Assembly (NCBI GenBank): GCA_900318795.1 | Contig: ONLU01000009.1 | Location: forward strand, 94,427-158,426 | DNA: 64,000 nt | Direction of reading: 5' to 3' | Origin: an uncultured Prevotellaceae bacterium | Lineage (GTDB): Bacteria > Bacteroidota > Bacteroidia > Bacteroidales > Bacteroidaceae | In this document: in pieces, positions 62,306 to 64,000 of the stretch | Numbering within the stretch: position 1 is the first letter of the stretch | Layout of the letters: the number at the start of each line of letters is the position of its first letter | The notes under the pieces: model-generated | The model's input: only the letters and a program-made list of their open reading frames with translations | Told to the model about the DNA's origin: nothing | The model's database searches: none | Program-made: the position numbers and the translations under genes

Positions 62306-63382
62306 ATGAAAAACATTAAGCATGAAGTACATCCTGAAGTAAAGAATTTGTTCTTTTTATTGTTAAGGCTAGGATGTGGACAACATGCTGATGCTATAAG
62401 CGAAACAAAAGATTGGCAAGAAATAAAAGCCCTTACTGAACGGCAGGGGCTTCTAGCTCTTGTGTTAGATGGTGTTGAACGTCTACCTGGGCGACTGCGG
62501 CCACAACAGGAGTTGTTGCTAGAATGGATAGGTGAAGTTCTTCAAAGCTATGAATATCGATATGACGCCTATAAGAATACCATTGCAGAAATGGCAGGAT
62601 TCTACAATAGTCATGGTTACAAGATGATGGTGCTGAAGGGGTATGCTTGTAGCCTTGATTGGTCAAAGCCTGAGCATAGACCATGTGGGGATATTGACAT
62701 CTGGCTGTTTGGAAAACAAAAAGAAGCCGATGAGGTCTTGACAAAAGAAAGAGGTATTAAGGTCGACACGAGTGAACATCATCACACAACTTTCTATTGG
62801 GGTGATTTTATGGCGGAGAATCATTATGACTTCATCAATACACATCGCCATTATTCTCATCGAGGTTTGGAGCAGATATTTAAAGAGTTAGGGCAGGATG
62901 ATAGTCATTACGTAGTGTTAAAGGGCGAGAAAGTCTATTTACCATCTCCAAACCTTCATGCATTGTTCCTTATTCGCCATGCTTTGAATCATTTCTCTTC
63001 GGTAGGAATCAACTTGCGACAAGTGTTGGATTGGGCTTTCTTTGCCGAAAAGCATACCAACGAAATTGATTGGAAGTGGCTGAAAAGCAAGTTGGAGGAA
63101 TATCATATGTTGGATTTCTACTGCTGTTTGAACGCAATCTGTGTGGAAGATTTAGGTTTTAGCCCTTGTGTTTTTCATGGTGTTCAATTTAATCCAGGAT
63201 TGAAAGATAGAGTGCTCAATGATATATTGAAGCCAGAATATGAGGTTAAAGCAAGCCTTGTCAATATGCTAAAACGTTGGAGGGGAAATCGATGGAAACA
63301 CAATCTTTGCTATAAAGAAAGTATGTGGAGCGCATTATGGAGTGGAGCGTGGAGTTATTTGTTGAAACCGAAGGCGATATGA
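62306..63382 (+). CDS. nucleotidyltransferase family protein (NTP_transf_5-like)
   Basis: A 358-residue protein. MVLKGYACSLDWSKPEHRPC, with the following GDIDIWL, is the GS/DxD pattern of the polymerase-beta-like nucleotidyltransferase fold in this uncharacterised family, common in Bacteroidota polysaccharide and lasso/cell-surface loci. The C-terminal half is helical (HALFLIRHALNHFSSVGINL). Substrate unknown. It lies 18 bp after the ATP-grasp gene. Confidence 0.78.
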   Translation: MKNIKHEVHPEVKNLFFLLLRLGCGQHADAISETKDWQEIKALTERQGLLALVLDGVERLPGRLRPQQELLLEWIGEVLQSYEYRYDAYKNTIAEMAGFYNSHGYKMMVLKGYACSLDWSKPEHRPCGDIDIWLFGKQKEADEVLTKERGIKVDTSEHHHTTFYWGDFMAENHYDFINTHRHYSHRGLEQIFKELGQDDSHYVVLKGEKVYLPSPNLHALFLIRHALNHFSSVGINLRQVLDWAFFAEKHTNEIDWKWLKSKLEEYHMLDFYCCLNAICVEDLGFSPCVFHGVQFNPGLKDRVLNDILKPEYEVKASLVNMLKRWRGNRWKHNLCYKESMWSALWSGAWSYLLKPKAI

Positions 63383-63533
63383 TTAGAAGAACGGACGGGT
63401 ACCTGTTTCACGAATAATAGGAGTCAGCAATAATCAATAGTTGAGCTATGCCAAAGCGTGCGAGACAAGCATCAGGAACTGACGATGGCTGATGTTTGAA
63501 GGTTGATGGAAGATATAAAAGCTAAGGAGTAAG
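63383..63533 (+). other. spacer before wbuC
   Basis: About 150 bp without a gene. GATGGCTGATGTTTGAAGGTTGATGGAAGA-like text (63484-63514) weakly recalls the GATG heptamers seen elsewhere. No promoter box with the usual consensus was found. Confidence 0.4.
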
Positions 63534-63920
63534 ATGAAACTCATATACAAACAGTTGCTAGATGACGTGAGCAGGCAGGCACAAAAGTCTGATAGGTTGC
63601 GGAAGAACTATAATTTCCATCAGAGTCTTGATGATAAATGTCATCGATTCTTGAATGCAGTGGAGCCAGGAACGAAGGTTGAGATACATCGTCATCCGAC
63701 GAAAGATGAGTCGTTTGTGCTACTTCGTGGTAGGGTTAAAGTGAATACCTACAATGATGATGGTACTGTGATAGAGAGTGTTGTTCTTTGCCCAGAGGAT
63801 GGACTCTATGGGGTGGATATACCCAAGAATGTTTGGCATAATGTGGAATGTCTGGAGTCTGGAAGTGTTTTCTTTGAGGCGTTATGTTGTGCACCACATA
63901 AGCACTCATATGTAGCGTAG
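63534..63920 (+). CDS. WbuC-family cupin
   Basis: A 128-residue small cupin metalloprotein of the WbuC family. RFLNAVEPGTKVEIHRHPTK carries the metal-binding histidines, with ESFVLLRGRVKV as the following strand and GVDIPKNVWHNVECLE the second cupin motif. WbuC proteins are found in O-antigen and capsule loci; their exact function is unknown. It is the last complete gene; the 80 bp after it show nothing recognisable. Confidence 0.88.
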   Translation: MKLIYKQLLDDVSRQAQKSDRLRKNYNFHQSLDDKCHRFLNAVEPGTKVEIHRHPTKDESFVLLRGRVKVNTYNDDGTVIESVVLCPEDGLYGVDIPKNVWHNVECLESGSVFFEALCCAPHKHSYVA

Positions 63921-64000
63921 CAATTTATGTTGGCTCTGCTGCTTAATGGCCTATCAGGAAAGCATTTGCAAAATGTTAAAACAACATAATTTTTGGTATT

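Overview
The window comes from a Bacteroidota chromosome, most likely Bacteroidales and probably Prevotellaceae (inferred). The evidence is the run of TAnnTTTG -7 boxes, several with a TTTG box 19-20 bp upstream, together with the conserved block ftsX-DUF3098-uppP-truB-queA-folK, an UpxY/NusG-like factor, a Wzi protein, DUF5686 and YfhO. No rRNA, tRNA or CRISPR was found.

Layout. (1) 1-9407: the 3' part of an aryl-polyene-type polyketide operon (ketosynthase, ACP, dehydratase, RND/MMPL exporter, CrtI-like oxidoreductase, ketoreductase, LolA-like carrier, DUF5686 outer-membrane protein). (2) 9404-22925: housekeeping genes (radical SAM protein, cell division, undecaprenyl-PP recycling, tRNA modification, folate, GH28, rpsO, typA, luxS, mtnN, yfhO). 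(3) 23140-26249: upxY, wzi and a lipoprotein. (4) 26384-29656: a mostly minus-strand, phage/lysis-like cassette (M15 peptidase, Ser/Gly-tailed protein, small membrane protein, amidase remnant) saturated with repeats. (5) 30008-31704: a DarTG DNA ADP-ribosylation toxin-antitoxin pair. (6) 32.5-34.6 kb: an IS91-type element with a tyrosine recombinase and a frameshifted HUH transposase. (7) 35662-63920: an AT-richer surface-polysaccharide locus. It has a PglC/PglD/aminotransferase initiation set, a glycerol-phosphate branch, Wzx, Wzy, several glycosyltransferases, a mini fatty-acid-type module (ACP-SDR-ACP-ligase-KASIII), a TupA-like ATP-grasp and WbuC. A three-gene nuclease/nuclease/ATPase-TOPRIM islet that looks like an undescribed defence system lies inside it at 37137-40823.

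Three things stand out. First, a family of 7-bp tandem repeats mixed with tiny GC palindromes fills the spaces between genes. It has also entered the reading frames of the M15 peptidase and the amidase remnant, and a different 7-bp repeat sits inside folK. Second, a 115-150-bp multi-hairpin element occurs four times, with a compensatory base change in one stem. Third, a ten-G tract inside a capsule acyltransferase gene puts the two halves out of frame, as expected for slipped-strand phase variation in the OFF state.

How the parts work together: the aryl-polyene and capsule loci both build cell-surface material. UppP recycles the lipid carrier that PglC-type initiation needs. UpxY and Wzi are capsule-associated functions lying 10-12 kb upstream of the sugar genes, and the mobile and defence genes sit between them.
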